From the NCBI RefSeq assembly GCF_022682495.2, contig NC_071391.1, positions 40,648,498 through 40,712,497 of the forward strand: a stretch of 64,000 bases of DNA, given 5' to 3'. Made by a program: the position numbers and the translations under genes. The notes under the pieces were generated by a model. The model ran no database searches. It was not told the origin of the DNA and worked only from the letters and a program-made list of their open reading frames with translations. Shown piece by piece: positions 22,060 to 34,592 of the stretch (position 1 is the first letter of the stretch; each line of letters begins with the position of its first letter). Source of the DNA: Desmodus rotundus (taxonomy: Eukaryota; Chordata; Mammalia; Chiroptera; Phyllostomidae).

Positions 22060-23430
22060 CCTTTTTATTGGCTCCACAATAATCCACATTGTGGACGAAC
22101 CACAATTTACTTATGGTCGGATATTTCTATTTCAAGTACAAAAATGTCAAGAGGAACGTCTTCATACTTAAATCTTTTGATTGGATTTTTAATTACTGAA
22201 GATCATTTCTTAAAAATGAAATTACAGGGTCAAAGGCAGGCTCATTGTGAATGCCCTTGAAATGAGTTGCCGCCTTCAGAGAGATTGTCCTAGCTTGCCA
22301 CCCTGCCACCAGTTCCTGACACCCACGTTGGCATTGTTATTTAAAAAAACCTTCGTCAACATCACAGGTAAAAATAGTACCTCCTTATTTTAACTCACAT
22401 CTTTCATTATTAATGTGGCTAAGCATTAAAAAATCTTGTTAGCTATTAGATATTTCTTTTCTCCAATTGTTTAATTGTTTGATTTCTGCCTCTCCCAGCC
22501 CAGGCAGGGGCCAGGATGCTGGGCTTTGGCTGGAATTTATTGCATGGGTTTCCCTGGAGTCTGGGGCGAGTTGTTACTTGCCTGCAGGCTACAGAACAAT
22601 GTAGACAGCGTTTCAGAGGCTGGGTCTTGGGGAAAATCTGAGATCAAGACAAGGCTGACTGTCAGTGCATCTGAACCGGCCTTGTAATAAGACAGGAGAA
22701 AGAGGGCATCCAGGTAGGAGGCAAGAGTGATCCTGGACCTGGAAGAAAGAAGCTATAACCTATTTTTTTATAGGAACCTTACAGGGTTTTTTGTACAGAC
22801 AAGGAGGGGATCACTTGGCCAGACACTGATTGGTGTGAACTCTTGATGGAACAAGAATGTTAACCCTTGCCTATCATGGGACTTTTCCCTCCAGTTGCCT
22901 TTTCCTTTAATTTTTAATGGCTTTGAATTTATTGAATTTAAAACAACTTTATGTTGTCTGCCTATTAATCTTTTTCTTTTTGCTTCATTGCTTTTATGTT
23001 TTGAAACTTCATATAGAGACCAACTATGTTTTCTTAAAAATGTTATTTTGTGTTGTCAGCAAATTAAGGAGGAGTTAATGAGTGAGAATTTAGTGTGATT
23101 TCCAATAAAAAGCCCTAAAAGATAATGCTGCAAAGGGTGATACTGTTACTTTGTCCTTATCACAGTGGAACGCTCACCTGCGGTGACAGTTGCTGGCAGA
23201 GAATCCACTTGGGACTCAGCAAAGGCAGTGCGTCGGAGGCCGGGTTCCTGTGCCCTGTGCCTGCATCAGGTTGGTTTGCAGTTCGCACACCTAACGGGAG
23301 GCTCTCGCGTCTGCTCCAGGGAGCGCAGCCTCCACCCAGCTGAGATACTGGGAAGAAAGCAAATATCCTTGAACGTGTTTCGTGGAAATCAAATTAGTTT
23401 TTTCTCTTAATTTTTTTTATGTTGTTGTTA
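22060..23430. other. Intronic DNA, no gene recognised
   Basis: Includes 'aaaatgaaattacagggtcaaaggcagg ... cacccacgttggcattgtta' near 22210-22350, a possible old L1 antisense fragment. Otherwise nothing is supported. Confidence 0.35.
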
Positions 23431-23437
23431 AGTTTAT

Positions 23438-23558
23438 GGCAATAAAATTCAGTTATTTTTGTATTATTATGAAAGTAAGCACTCATATCCAGTATGGTCA
23501 TAAAATTCAATTATTTTCATATTTGTTATTAGGAACGTAAGCCCCCATGTCCAGTAGG
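23438..23558. repeat. Tandem duplication, two units of about 60 bp
   Basis: Unit 1 (23438-23496) and unit 2 (23497-23558) share 'ataaaattca(g/a)ttatttt', a 'tattattatg/tgttattagg' block, 'gtaagc', 'catatccagta/catgtccagta' and 'gg'. Divergence is roughly one base in five. Confidence 0.7.
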
Positions 23559-23659
23559 GATTTTCAAGTTAACTGCTTTCTGTCATATCTCTTCGATGGC
23601 ACATACGATATAATGTGTGCCCTTGCTCCTTCTTACAGTTGGACCTCACTTTTTAAGTT

Positions 23660-25645
23660 GTGATGTATTACCCAGTTCACCCTTTTAAAGTATGCAGTTA
23701 ACGTTTTAGTATATCACAAGGTTTTGCAATAGTCAGCACTGTCTAGTTCCAGAATGTTTCGTCCCCCCAGAAGAAACCCCACACCCATGAGCAGGGGCTC
23801 CCCGTTCTCTCCTTGTCCAGGCCCTGGCAAGCACTGATCTCCTCTCTATGGAACTGCCTGCTTTGGACATTTCACGTAAGTGGAGCCATATAACGTGCGG
23901 CCTTTTGCATTTGGCTTTTCTCACTTAGCATGTTTTCAAGAATCATTTCTCTTTGCGTTTGTATCAGTAGTTTATTCCTTTTTCTGAGCAAATACAATTT
24001 CATTGTATGACTACACCGCGTTTTGGTTATCCACTCGTCAGTAGATGGCATTGGGCTGGTTTTTGGCTATTGGTGAACAGCACTGCTATGAGTATGTGCA
24101 TACCAGCTTTCGTGTGAACGTTTGTTTTCACTTCTCTTGTGTGTACCTAGACGCGGAATTGCTGGTCATATAGTAGCTCTGTGCTGACTTTTTGGAGACT
24201 GCTGAACTCTTTTCCAGAGCGGCTGCACCATTTTCCATTCCTGCCAGCACGTGTGATGGTTCTCGTTGCCCCACATCACACCACCTGTTAATCGTCCTTT
24301 TGTGGCCGTCCTAGCAGGACGTGAGGCGGCACCTCGCTACAGCTTTCCTTTGCGTCTCCCTGATGACTGATGATGTGGAACATCTTTTCCTGTTCATGGG
24401 CCATTCGTCTCTCTTTGGAGAAATATCTATTTCAATCATTTTTAAATTATTTATTTATTTTTTATTTTTAAAAATTTTTCTTGTTATTCAGTTACAGTTG
24501 TATGCCTTTTCTCCCCATCCCTCCACCCCACCCCAGCCAGTCCCACCTCCTACATCATTTTTTTAATTCAGATTTTTTTTTTTATTGTTCTACGAGTCTT
24601 TTATATATTCTGAATACTAGACCCGTATCAGATATGTGATTTGCAAATATTTTCTCCCATTCTGTAGATTCTCTTCTTACTTTTTTGGTAGTGTCCTTTG
24701 AGGAACAAAAGTTTTTAATTTTATGAAGTCCAATATGTCTGTTTTTTCGCTGGTTGCTTGGCTTTAGAGGTCATGTCTAAAAAACCATCGTGCTGAAGAT
24801 TTACCTGCATGTTTTCTTCTGAGAGTTTTATAGCTTCAGTGCTTACATTTAGGTCTTCGGTCCACTCTGAGTAAATTTTTGTGCACGTGCGAGGCAAGCG
24901 TCCCCATTCCCTCGTGGCTGTCCAGCTGTCCCAGCGGCACTTATCGTGCACCTCACTTCGTGCGTTTGAGTCAGCTTGTGAGTCACGTTCTGGGGGGACA
25001 AAATTTGGCCGACTCCTCGTCCCCTCAGTCAGATGGCACCACCCTGCACAGAGGACACTCCAGGCAGGGGAGTATCTGTGTTGCTATCTAAAACTTTAGC
25101 TCTAAATTTCTTGTTGTTTGTCATTCAAATTTTCTCTTTAAAAAAATTGAAGTTTTATTTTCCAATTGCAGTTTACATTCACTATTATGTTGTGTTAGTG
25201 TCTGGTGTACGGCACAGTGGTTAGACAGTTACAGACTTGAGAAAACGTTCCCCCGATGGTTCCCGTACCCACCTGGCACCACATGTAGTTACTGCGATGC
25301 TATTGACTGTATTCCCTGTGATGTACTTTACAGCCCTCAGACTGTTCTGCAACCACCAATTGTTAGTTTTAAATCCCTCCATCTTTTTCACCCAGCCCCC
25401 CAAGTGTTCCTCCCCTCTGGCAACCATCATTCTGTTCTCCGTATCTAGGAGTCTGGTTCTGTTTTGTTTGTTCATTTATTTTGCTCTTTAGATTCCACAT
25501 ATGAGTGAGATCATATGGTAGTTGTCTTTCTCTGACTGGCTTATTTCACGTAGCGGAATATCCTCCAGGTCCATCCCTGCTCTCACAAATGGGAAGGTTT
25601 CATTCTTTTTTTATGGCTGAGTCTTACTCCTTTGTATGTATGTAC
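23660..25645 (-). mobile_element. Series of L1 fragments, antisense
   Basis: 23660-24430 and 24569-24960 carry the antisense of L1 ORF2/3' UTR ('aaatattttctcccattctgtag ... gtgtcctttgaggaacaaaag'). 25135-25645 carries another L1 3' end ('agattccacatatgagtgagatcatatggtagttgtctttctctgactgg'). All read as degenerate remnants; no ORF survives. Confidence 0.7.
24449..24553 (-). mobile_element. Short 5'-truncated young bat L1 3' end nested in old L1
   Basis: The insert 'gttattcagttacagttgta tgcc...ctccaccccaccccagcc' resembles the 3' end of bat L1s. Flanking copies 'atcatttttaaatt' (24435-24448) and 'atcatttttttaatt' (24554-24568) look like a target-site duplication. Confidence 0.6.
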
Positions 25646-25649
25646 CACA

Positions 25650-26140
25650 GCTCTTTCACACACTCATCTTAGCCCCGAATTTCTATGTAGGCTTATAACT
25701 CGGTGACTTGGCTTTTAGGGATATAAGTTTCAGGGCTGCTTCCTCCTTTAACCTGAGGTCTCTAAGTGCACCCATGTGGCTGCCCCTTTGCCATCTTTTC
25801 TCGGAGTAGTAACCTGATTTCCACTTGACCTTCTGGCACATGGGAAGACCAAAGGAACAGTTGCTTCATCCTCAGCTGAAGAGTCCCTAAAATTTTCCTT
25901 CCAGCCTCGTGGGAGGAATAGGAAGAGTCAGGTGCACCGTAAAGAAAAGGGAGTGAGCCTCACGGGAAGACAGAGCTTCACCGCTCTGCACCTCCCCCTG
26001 AAAGCTCTTCTCTCTGGAATCACGACTTAATTGAGCCTTGGCTGGTGTCAGAACTTTGTCCCTTCAAACGAAAAGACAGGGAAGGGGGCCTTGAGTTCCT
26101 CTCAGAGGTTCCAGTGTACAGTATGGAAAAAGCTTAGGGT
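25650..26140. other. Intronic DNA, nothing recognised
   Basis: No gene or confident repeat family is visible. Confidence 0.35.
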
Positions 26141-26315
26141 TGGGGTCAGTCTCACCGCAGTTCAAATTTTGGCTCTGACTTCTGTCTTTGGTCTCTTTAT
26201 TGACAAAATGGGGCTTATCGTCCCAATTTTCCAGGGTGATTATGAAAAACAAATTAAAGATCCCATGTAAAGTGTCTAGTAAATTTGTAGTCCTTCAGTG
26301 AATGCTAGTTTCCCT
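26140..26315 (+). repeat. MIR SINE, sense
   Basis: Contains 'accgcagttcaaattttggctctgact ... ttgacaaaatggggcttatc ... gattatgaaaaacaaattaaag ... cagtgaatgctag', in MIR order with a shortened middle. Confidence 0.6.
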
Positions 26316-26879
26316 TCTCTGTTTTCCAGATTTCCTGGGAACTTTGTATAAATTTGTACAAATAGCATAATTAAAAAAAAAACTCCGCACATTCTCAGAG
26401 CTAGAAGGGACCTTCATGACCACAGCGCCTTGCTGAGCCTGTCAGCATGCTCTCACGCTTCTTTACTTGCTTCACTTAGTTTCTGTTACCATTTACTGTA
26501 TGCCACACACACTTCCCTGTGCGCCCATCGCAAGTCGGGGGGAGACGGACAGGCATACGTGAGCCAAGCTGGCACATTGTTACCACTTCCCTCATTCTCC
26601 CTTCCCTTATTTGATTCATTCACTTACTAAATTATGGGGCAGACTATGCTAGGTTCTTTTTTTTTTTTTTGTAGTCTTTTTGCTTATTTTTATTTTTAAA
26701 TCACCTTCAAGAAACTAATGATATTCAAAATTATTTGTCATACCCTTTTCTTGCTAGCTGGATTTTCACTTCTTTACAATTTGGATTTTTATACACAACC
26801 CTATGAAGTAAATATGAATGGTATCCCCATTTTACAGGTGGATAAATGGAGAAAGAGAGAAATCACAGGTCATATTGCT

Positions 26880-27170
26880 ATGCTAGGTTCTTGAAATGCA
26901 AAGGTAACAGTTTTTGAGGGCTTACGGTCTGTTGTGAGGAAAGCAAAACCAAAACATTGTAATAGCCGGTGGGAGGTGCCGTGAGAGACTCATGGACTGG
27001 TGCTGTGGGGGTTGGAGAGAGAGCACTCCTGAGGCTGCCTAGGGAAGTTAGGGGCGGGCGAGCAGAAGGGGGAAGGACTCTGAGGCAGAATGAACGGCAG
27101 GCCCAAAGGCCTGGTGGAGGGAAAGGGTGTAGGTCTTTAAGAAAGTTGATATCCAGGGTTATAATCACAG
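26880..27170 (-). repeat. LINE-2 antisense fragment
   Basis: Phrases 'gtgagagactcatgg', 'ggcaggcccaaaggcctggtgga' and flanking purine-rich runs match the antisense L2 pattern. Borders are approximate. Confidence 0.4.
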
Positions 27171-27174
27171 CTGA

Positions 27175-28815
27175 CCTCTGGACAGGACAGCAGTGCTTAG
27201 CTTACAAAGAGACTGGTGTGCCGGGCTGAGAGTTGAGATCAGTTTTGATGGAGAAGATGGAAGCACAATTTGTAGTTCAGAATTAACACCTGCTTTGGCT
27301 TTACTCTCCTTATTCTAAGCCTAGCTTTAAAAACTCCTTCTCTTTGTCTAGCATTTTCTCCAAGCATCTGCTATTTTGGGCGTTTGCCTTCCCCATTCTC
27401 TTCATCTCTCATCCTGACACTTTGGTATCATCCTAGGTTACTGGCCTATCTCCTTGGAGGTGATTGCTTATGTGGGGCTCCCTGTGTGGCTTTACACTTT
27501 CTCTGGAAGGGTCCATCTCCCGTTTGCCCCAGGATTTAGTAGGTAATGGGAAAGACCAACCTATCACGCTGGCTGAGACCCAGGGGAGAGAGCGCTCGGA
27601 GAAGGGCCGGGTGTATGGGGAAGGCCCCTGAACTAGAGGTGCTGCCCTTGGGCGCTTCTCACTTCGGCCTAGTTAGCACCTCTCTTCTGATCTCCATGGA
27701 GGCCCTGGCTGGCCCTGCCGCATGGCTGTGACTCCCAGGTCTCCCTTGAGACCTGAGTCTAGGCTTGTTGGTGGCATCCATCCTCCGTGTATGCAGCCAC
27801 ACGTTCCCTAGTCTGAGCTGTCCCTTCAGACATGAAAGAACATGTCTGAATTTCTGGAGGTCGTTTGCGTAGGTCATAGTTCTGAGACTCTCCCCACATT
27901 CTAAGTCATTGAAGAACTGGGCTTCAAAAGAAGATTGGGTAGAGGTGGGAAGGGAGATGGAGGGAGGGTGTGTAGCTGTTTTCTTGAAGGCTTGTTTCAA
28001 TATAGTAGGTGAGGTGCCAGATTTTGGTCTGGGATTCTGACCCTACCTCTTACTAGCTTCTTTTTTTTTTTTCCATCTAAATTCCTTTAAGCCTAAAATA
28101 ATTTCATGATTTAATAAATGTAGCAGGCAGTGACTACTGATTAGATCTGGTTTCTTGAGGCAGATTGAGTTTTAGCTTTTTGAGCTCAGCCACTAGTGAA
28201 TTGAAATTGTAATAGCTGTATTTATTATACTCAGAATTGAATGAGTTATTAATAAGCCATTTCTTAGCCCCATATTATCTCTTTTTCAGGCTAATTTTTT
28301 TCCAGTAGGATTTCCTTAATTGTATCAAATGTTTCATTCCTAGAATGCTTAACATGTCTGATTGGTATAATCTCCAGGGAAACTAAACAGTCTTAATTAC
28401 ATCTAGTATTTTGATTTCATTTGATTCTTTAGATAAGATAAAAGGAATTTTTAAATAAAAGCCTATGACTCTTCCATATGCTTGTATACCTCTGCTATTG
28501 CAAACTTAGAAAGTTTGGTTACATTACATTTGTATTACCAGTGTCTCAGATAATTTAGGTATGGACTAGGGTCCAGGGTGTTTAACTTCAGAACAAATGG
28601 CTTGATGATACTATCTATTTTTCATACCCGCCCTATACTTTTCTCATCACTGTCTTTGCATTGATTGATACTTTCTGTTCATTTAGTTCTTTCCATAGTA
28701 CGTGCCAAGACTTGCTCCCTAGGAAGCAGAAGGTTCTTCGGTTTGACTCTTCCCTAAATATCTGTTTCCTAGTGAATAAATGTTGATAATAATTTGTAGA
28801 GTATGAATTTTAGTT
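27175..28815. other. Intronic DNA, nothing recognised
   Basis: No exon, RNA gene or confident repeat was seen; the last kilobase is AT-rich. Confidence 0.35.
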
Positions 28816-28828
28816 CTGGGTGCCATTT

Positions 28829-29032
28829 AAAAAATATTTTATTTATTTATTTTTAGAGAGGGGAAGGGAGGGGGAAAGAGAAGGAGAGAAACATTGATGT
28901 GTGGTTGCCTCTTGCCCCCTACTGGGGACCTGGCCCACAACCCAGGCATGTGCCCTGACTGGGAATCAAACCAGCAACCCTTCCTTTGATTTGCAGGCTG
29001 GCACTCAGTCCACCGAGCCACACCAGCCAGGG
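28829..29032 (-). mobile_element. Ves-type SINE with 13-bp target-site duplication, antisense
   Basis: On the minus strand it reads as a tRNA-derived SINE: a 'ccctggctggtgtggctcgg' start, an A/B-box head, the 'cagggcacatgcctgggttg' and 'ggtccccagtag' body, and an A-rich tail. CTGGGTGCCATTT occurs exactly at 28816-28828 and 29033-29045. Such Ves SINEs are typical of Yangochiroptera bats and are made by L1 machinery. Confidence 0.92.
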
Positions 29033-29399
29033 CTGGGTGCCATTTTTTAATAGAGATTTGGGCAAATTGAATTTCACCCAGAGGAGAGTGAAGGGCTTGC
29101 GATGGTGAAGGGTCTTTAAATGATATGAAGAACAGCTGAGGGTAGCAGCGATGTAGGAAAGATGGCTGGCCTGTAGGAAACAGGACCAAGGGACACATGC
29201 TTATTTCCTTATAACAAGAAGACTGAGACCTGTTAAAGAGGGACGAGGCATATCCTAAGAAGGATAGATTAGGAAGGAAGATTTGCAGGAAAATAATTTT
29301 GACTCACTATGAGGAGAACCAGTCCGTCATTGGTGTCCAATGGAATGATTGGGGGAAGTAAACAGTGGCCCCCTGTCACTGGAAAACCTTTCACAGTGT

Positions 29400-29485
29400 C
29401 CACGTCAGCACACGTCAGCACACATCACATGTCAGCATACGTCAGCACACATCAGCACACATCAACACACGTCAGCACACGTCCG
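29400..29485 (+). repeat. Minisatellite of about 10-bp units (acacgtcagc)
   Basis: About eight imperfect copies of acacgtcagc, with variants acatcagc and atacgtcagc, run head to tail. The Thr/His-Ser-like frames over it are by-products of the repeat. Confidence 0.9.
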
Positions 29486-29755
29486 ATCGTCTGTGAAAGG
29501 AGTTCCGAGCTGTACCACATGTCCTTGGGTACTCTTTCCAGTTTCTGGATTCTGTGGTTCCTTCCCACTCCTGATACTATGATGTGGTTACTTCTCCATT
29601 CTAGGTTTTGCTTTAGTGGTTAATATAATTGATTTTTATATTACCGAACATACTGCAGCACAGGAAGTGGTGATGTGGTGGATAAAAACTTCCTGACATT
29701 ACATTTTTTTGGTAGGTAATTCACATAGTGGGTATATACCACATGCACATATATA

Positions 29756-30430
29756 CGAGATGTGTCCAGAAGGTATCCAGCCATGTACTCTGAAAAATAG
29801 AGACATTTATTGAAGAAGATAGAAGACACAAGAAACATTGTACGTAGGATAATGACACCTTAGTCCCCTTCAAAGTAGGCCCCTTGGGACCTCACACAGT
29901 TCTTCCAATTGCCGTCAGCTGCCCTGTTAAATTTTCCTGAATCTCATCGAAGGTCTGAAATCTCTTCCCTTTCAAAGGTGATTTTAGTTTTGGGAAAAGC
30001 CAGAAGTTGCAGGGCACCAAATCTGGGCTGTAGGGGGTCTGAGTCACCTGGGTGATTCGATGTTTCACCAAAAAACTGCACGAGATGTGATGTGTTTGTG
30101 GGTGCATGGTGGTAATGAAGCTGCCAATCACCAGCTGCCCATGGCTGTGGCCTTCTGAATCCTCCAGATAGTTTCTGTGAAGAAATGTTCAAGCTTAAGG
30201 CAAAGTTTGATGCAGATTCATTGCTCTACTCACTGTCATTTTGAGTGAGACAGCCACACAGCACACACGCTCACTCAATGATGTCTACCACCCCCACTGA
30301 CTAGTACAGTGAAGTCGTCATTGTTCGCACATGCTCATTCCAGTCCACTCTCCCTGGCTGTCAGGTTACATCGACGTCTTGCAAACAGTTCTCATCATAT
30401 TAACATTGGCTGGAATTTTCCCAGACTTTG
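29756..30430 (-). mobile_element. Mariner deletion derivative, copy 1
   Basis: A 675-bp element flanked by TA (29754-29755 and 30431-30432). On the minus strand it keeps a C-terminal mariner transposase remnant with the YSPDLVPCNFWLFPKLK motif, which contains the third catalytic Asp of the DD34D triad. The central part with the first catalytic Asp and the helix-turn-helix is missing. Inactive; it would need a transposase supplied elsewhere. Confidence 0.85.
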
Positions 30431-30439
30431 TACCTATTC

Positions 30440-32220
30440 ACATACATCTGTTTTATGTCATTGAGATTTATTATATTTTCATAGCTTTGTCCTTTGTTCC
30501 TACTGTTACAATATATATGCTTTAGAGACCCATGAGTCTCACAAGAAAATGTTTATTATTTTGACATTTATTTATCAAATTGATTTTTAAAAATACAGCT
30601 CTGTTAAGTCTTCACAATAGAGCCAACAAAGAGCCTTTGTGGGAATAGGAATTAAAAACTGGTGGGTTATTGGGAGCTTATTTAACTGGTGGGTTAAAGA
30701 TCTATAAATAAAATAGCGTGGACATTCAATTAGAGTTTTATATATTTAAGAATAGGAAGTGGGAGCACTATAGTCATTTTGGAAAATTGTGTTTTCAGAC
30801 TCGTTTACTAATTGGATTGTCGAGCACAGTACTAGCGGTTTCAAATGGCATCACAATTCACTGCAGTTCTGACCTGGGGTAATAGATACTGAGGTAAAAT
30901 GAAATCCATCTTCCTTAAGAACTACTGGTTTTATGAAATAATTAAATCTGATCTTAAAATAAAGCATTAAGTGAAAACCATTAAGAGTTCAAAAAATACT
31001 TACAGGTCCCATGAAAGAAGATTTAGTGCATTTAGCTTTCAAACAGTTTGCTCACTCTGGATGGAATGCCTTTAAAGTGATGTAGGTTATCGTGCCAATA
31101 ATTAATAAAATAGGGGAAGTTATGTGTCTTCTTTTTGGAACAGACTAAGCCTCCAGGCACAGCTGAGTCCCTGTCAGAAGACTTTCCTCTGCGGTGCTAA
31201 GGCACTAGCGAAGTCTCTTCTGGGATGCGCCTCATCTCAGTGTGGGTGCTCTTCAGGCTTTCATCCAGTATTTTGAAAATGTAAGTCATGCCGGAGAATT
31301 TCCCTGGTGAGGAAGATACAGGTTTTAGAATTCTTTAAATCTTTCCATTTAAAGAGCCCAAAGCATATGTGGTTAGGCCAGATTACATCTCTCTTGCATG
31401 AACCCTAGCACGACCCAGGCCACTGGTGTTGGAGGATTTGGGGGATGTCCGTAAGTTCACTAGGGACACGGGGAGATCCTCGGCTGTCTTGGAGGATGGA
31501 CAGATTCTCCGACTCTGCCAAAAACAAATCTTCTATAGAGTCGTCTTTCTTCCAACTCCAGCGTGAATACTGTGCAATATAGTGATATTTAATGTTGAAA
31601 TATATGTGCGATTTTTCAAATATTTGCATATCTGATACAAATACTAAACAAGTGAATTTATCATTTATGTCTGAACATTTTACAGTCATGCTGCTTAGTG
31701 AAAATCTAACAATGAGTTTCTGTCGAGAATATCAACATTTTTCTTTTCTCTCCTTGATTGTAAAACATCTTTGTGTATCTTTCTCAAAATGTTATTAGTA
31801 ATATTGGCCATAGACATCCATTTTGGAAGTATTTGGAATCATTGTGGCCTCTTAGGTACCAGCTGGAGCATGGATCAGCTTTTTTTTCCTCCTCCCGTTT
31901 CTGCTCCCCTCCCCCATATTTAATTGCCTCTGTGCTTCTACACAGAATTGATAAAGAACCTACATGGAGCTCTTTACTTTACAAGCTTGTTTGTCGAGTG
32001 CCAGTGGAATGAGACATTGTTTCTATGGTTAATTCATATTGTTAAAAGTTTCCTACATTATCTGAATGTTAACTTTCAGCCATTTAACTTCTTTCAGGCT
32101 TTAAAAAAAAACATCTGTAGGGCTTCTCTACCTCCTCAACTGCTACTTTTTGGCTTATTTCTATAAAGAGATTGATCTTCTTCCTTTCTCTCCCCTTGTC
32201 TTCCTTCTTTTTCTCCTTCT
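30440..32220. other. Intronic DNA, nothing recognised
   Basis: AT-rich sequence with no supported gene, RNA or clear repeat. Confidence 0.35.
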
Positions 32221-32633
32221 CGCAAACAACTGAATACCCACTACTGGGTGCACTGGGAGAGCGCTAGAGATTCAGCAATGAATTGATGGCACCGTCTGGG
32301 TCTGCATGAGAGCCGGGTGGGGGCGAGCACAGGAAGAGTGTGCCAGAGCGTGACGAAAGTCACCCCAGCGCCAAGTGTACAGTGCTGCGGAGTGCGGAGG
32401 ACGGAGGGACTGACTGTGTGTGTGTGTTCGGGGTTGGGGGGGGCGCGGAATAAGAGAATTGGAAATTGAGGTAGAGGTAGGATTTAGTATTTATTCAGCT
32501 TTTGTACTTGTCCATGTTGTTTCACCTGCATTAACTTCAGGCATTGATTTTTCAGTTCAGCATGGTGGAATTTATAGTCGGCCAGGAGGTTTGAGCATGT
32601 ATTTTATATCTTTAAAAAAAGATCCCCTATGAT

Positions 32634-32637
<4 letters not shown>

Positions 32638-32665
<28 letters not shown>
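32638..32665 (+). repeat. Poly(T) run, T28
   Basis: Twenty-eight T residues follow gatagac. No SINE or L1 body could be matched beside it, so it may be a simple repeat or the poly(A) tail of a lost antisense insertion. Confidence 0.9.
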
Positions 32666-32969
32666 GATTTCCAGAGGCTTAGCAGGAGATCTATGGTTGC
32701 TCTTGATTTCTTGCCTCTGCATTACTGGAAGCTATTTCTACCTATTCTACTGAGAAGCCTATTTTGTCATTTTTCAAGGAGTCTGACCTGGTCACTGAAC
32801 AGTCATAATGATTAGATTCTCTCATATGGAGTGTATTCCTAAGGCTTTCAACTTCTGTATTTATTAGTTTTTTATTACTTGGTTTACTTGAGTTTCAAAG
32901 AATTCTTTACATTTACTGTTGTTTGTAAAATATTCATAAATCTTGGGAAGCCCTATTTGTGATATTAAG

Positions 32970-33640
32970 TTATTTAAATTCAACAGATGTTTTAAAAAGC
33001 ACCTGCCATGTGGCAGGCACTGGGGTGAGCACTGGTGTAGAAGCAGCTGCAGTCCCCGTCACAGAGCTCGCAGCTGGGAGGGGGATCCAGACAAGTGGCC
33101 AGGCCACCGAGAAAGGCGCTGTGACGGGGAGTGCGTGGTGCTGCTTGACTTGCAGGAAGGGCGCCTCCTCCAGCCTTGGGGGCCAGGAGATGTGTTTTTG
33201 GATGAAGTGACACTTAAATTAAGATCAAAGGGTGGGCAGAGGTTATTCAGGGGAAAGGCGGAGTGATGGGCACGGTGTCCCAAGCACAGGAAATGACATA
33301 AGCAGAAGTCTGAGTCTGAGAGACATAGGAACTGACAGCGTGGAGAGAACAGAGGAAAATGGCCACAGGGGCCTGGAGAGTGAGGTGGGGCTGAGTCCAG
33401 AGACTGCATCGTGCGCTTCGGGGGGTGGGGGGGGGCTCTGCCAGCCCTGTGGGGTCCAGATTTTAGCTCAGGGCAACAGGGAGAGTTCGAAGAGCTTTAA
33501 CCGGGGAATAGCAGGAGTAGACATTCATTTTAGAAAACTCATTTTGGCTGCAGTGTGGAGAATATATTGGAGAGGGCTGGAGATGAAGAGACCGGCTAAT
33601 CGCAGGCTGGTGTGGTAACCCCGGTAAGAAACACTGCAGC
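32970..33640 (-). repeat. LINE-2 remnant, antisense
   Basis: Begins 'aaaaagcacctgccatgtggcaggcactggggtgagcac' and contains 'gatgaagtgacacttaaattaagatc' and 'aacaggaaatgacataagc'-like phrases in antisense L2 order. The later part (33420-33640) is a weaker match. Confidence 0.6.
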
Positions 33641-33844
33641 TGAGTGTAGGGAGATGGCCATCGGCTTAACATGACGAAAACGTCAGTGTGACGGGGCGCA
33701 GATTAATCGGGCGTTGGACTGTGTTTTCATTTTCTGTCTTGATGAAAAAATTCTGGATTTTACATTGTTGTACAACAAATGTCTTATATTAAAACATGAC
33801 GTTTCTGTTATAAATAGCAGTGAATACTATAAAGTGTACCAGAC

Positions 33845-34055
33845 ATTATTCCAAGCACTTACATTATATTCTTTTATATTCATTTATATTTTACAACAGT
33901 CCTGTCAGGTAGCTGCTAATATTATCTTGATTGGACAGATGAGAAACGTGAGGCACAGGCCAAGTAATACACCCAAGGTCAGAATCAGAAAGCTGGGGTT
34001 GAACATGCCAGTTTGGAACTAGGGTCAGTGCTCTTAATCACTGCTCCCCAGTCGT
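33845..34055 (-). repeat. MIR SINE, antisense
   Basis: 'acaacagtcctgtcaggtagctgctaatat ... gacagatgagaaacgtgaggcacaggccaagtaatacacccaaggtcag ... gtgctcttaatcactgc' is the reverse complement of MIR. Confidence 0.8.
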
Positions 34056-34592
34056 GCAAGTTTGGGGGACGAGGCACAAGCCCTCCTCTCCAACTCTCTC
34101 TCTTCTGTATCCATTCTGGAGAGAAGCAGGTTAATGCTAAAGATTTTGGGAGATAGGAGCAGCATTTGTGGATGTAGGGAGAGGAAGAGTAGAATGACTT
34201 AGATTCGTTGTTTGGCCACTTGGGTGATCACGGGACCACTCACTGTAATAGGGAGCCCAGGAGGCTGAGGAGGAAGAGCAAGTCCAGGCAAGCACAGAGG
34301 GCGGAGGAGCAAGGTGAGACAATTATTACTGTTGTGAGCATGTTGAATTTGAGGGGCTCGTAGGGCACCCCGGCAGGTCTGCTCAGTAGACAGTTTGTTG
34401 TATGTGTTTAAGTTGTTTGCTACCATAGTAGCTAGAATCCAGGACAGCTTCTGTGAACTAGGTCTTGATTTACATAGGTCAGAGCCTTCTAGGTGAGGGA
34501 AGAACGTGTTCTTGATGACTTCCTGGTGAAAATGTGGGCAAAACGAGCTGTGAAATGGGAACATCTGAATTATAGGCCTTTTTTGGTGAATA

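Noticed and set aside
29400..29485. Regular repeats resembling a CRISPR array
   Set aside because: The units are head-to-tail 10-mers without spacers in a vertebrate genome; this is a minisatellite.
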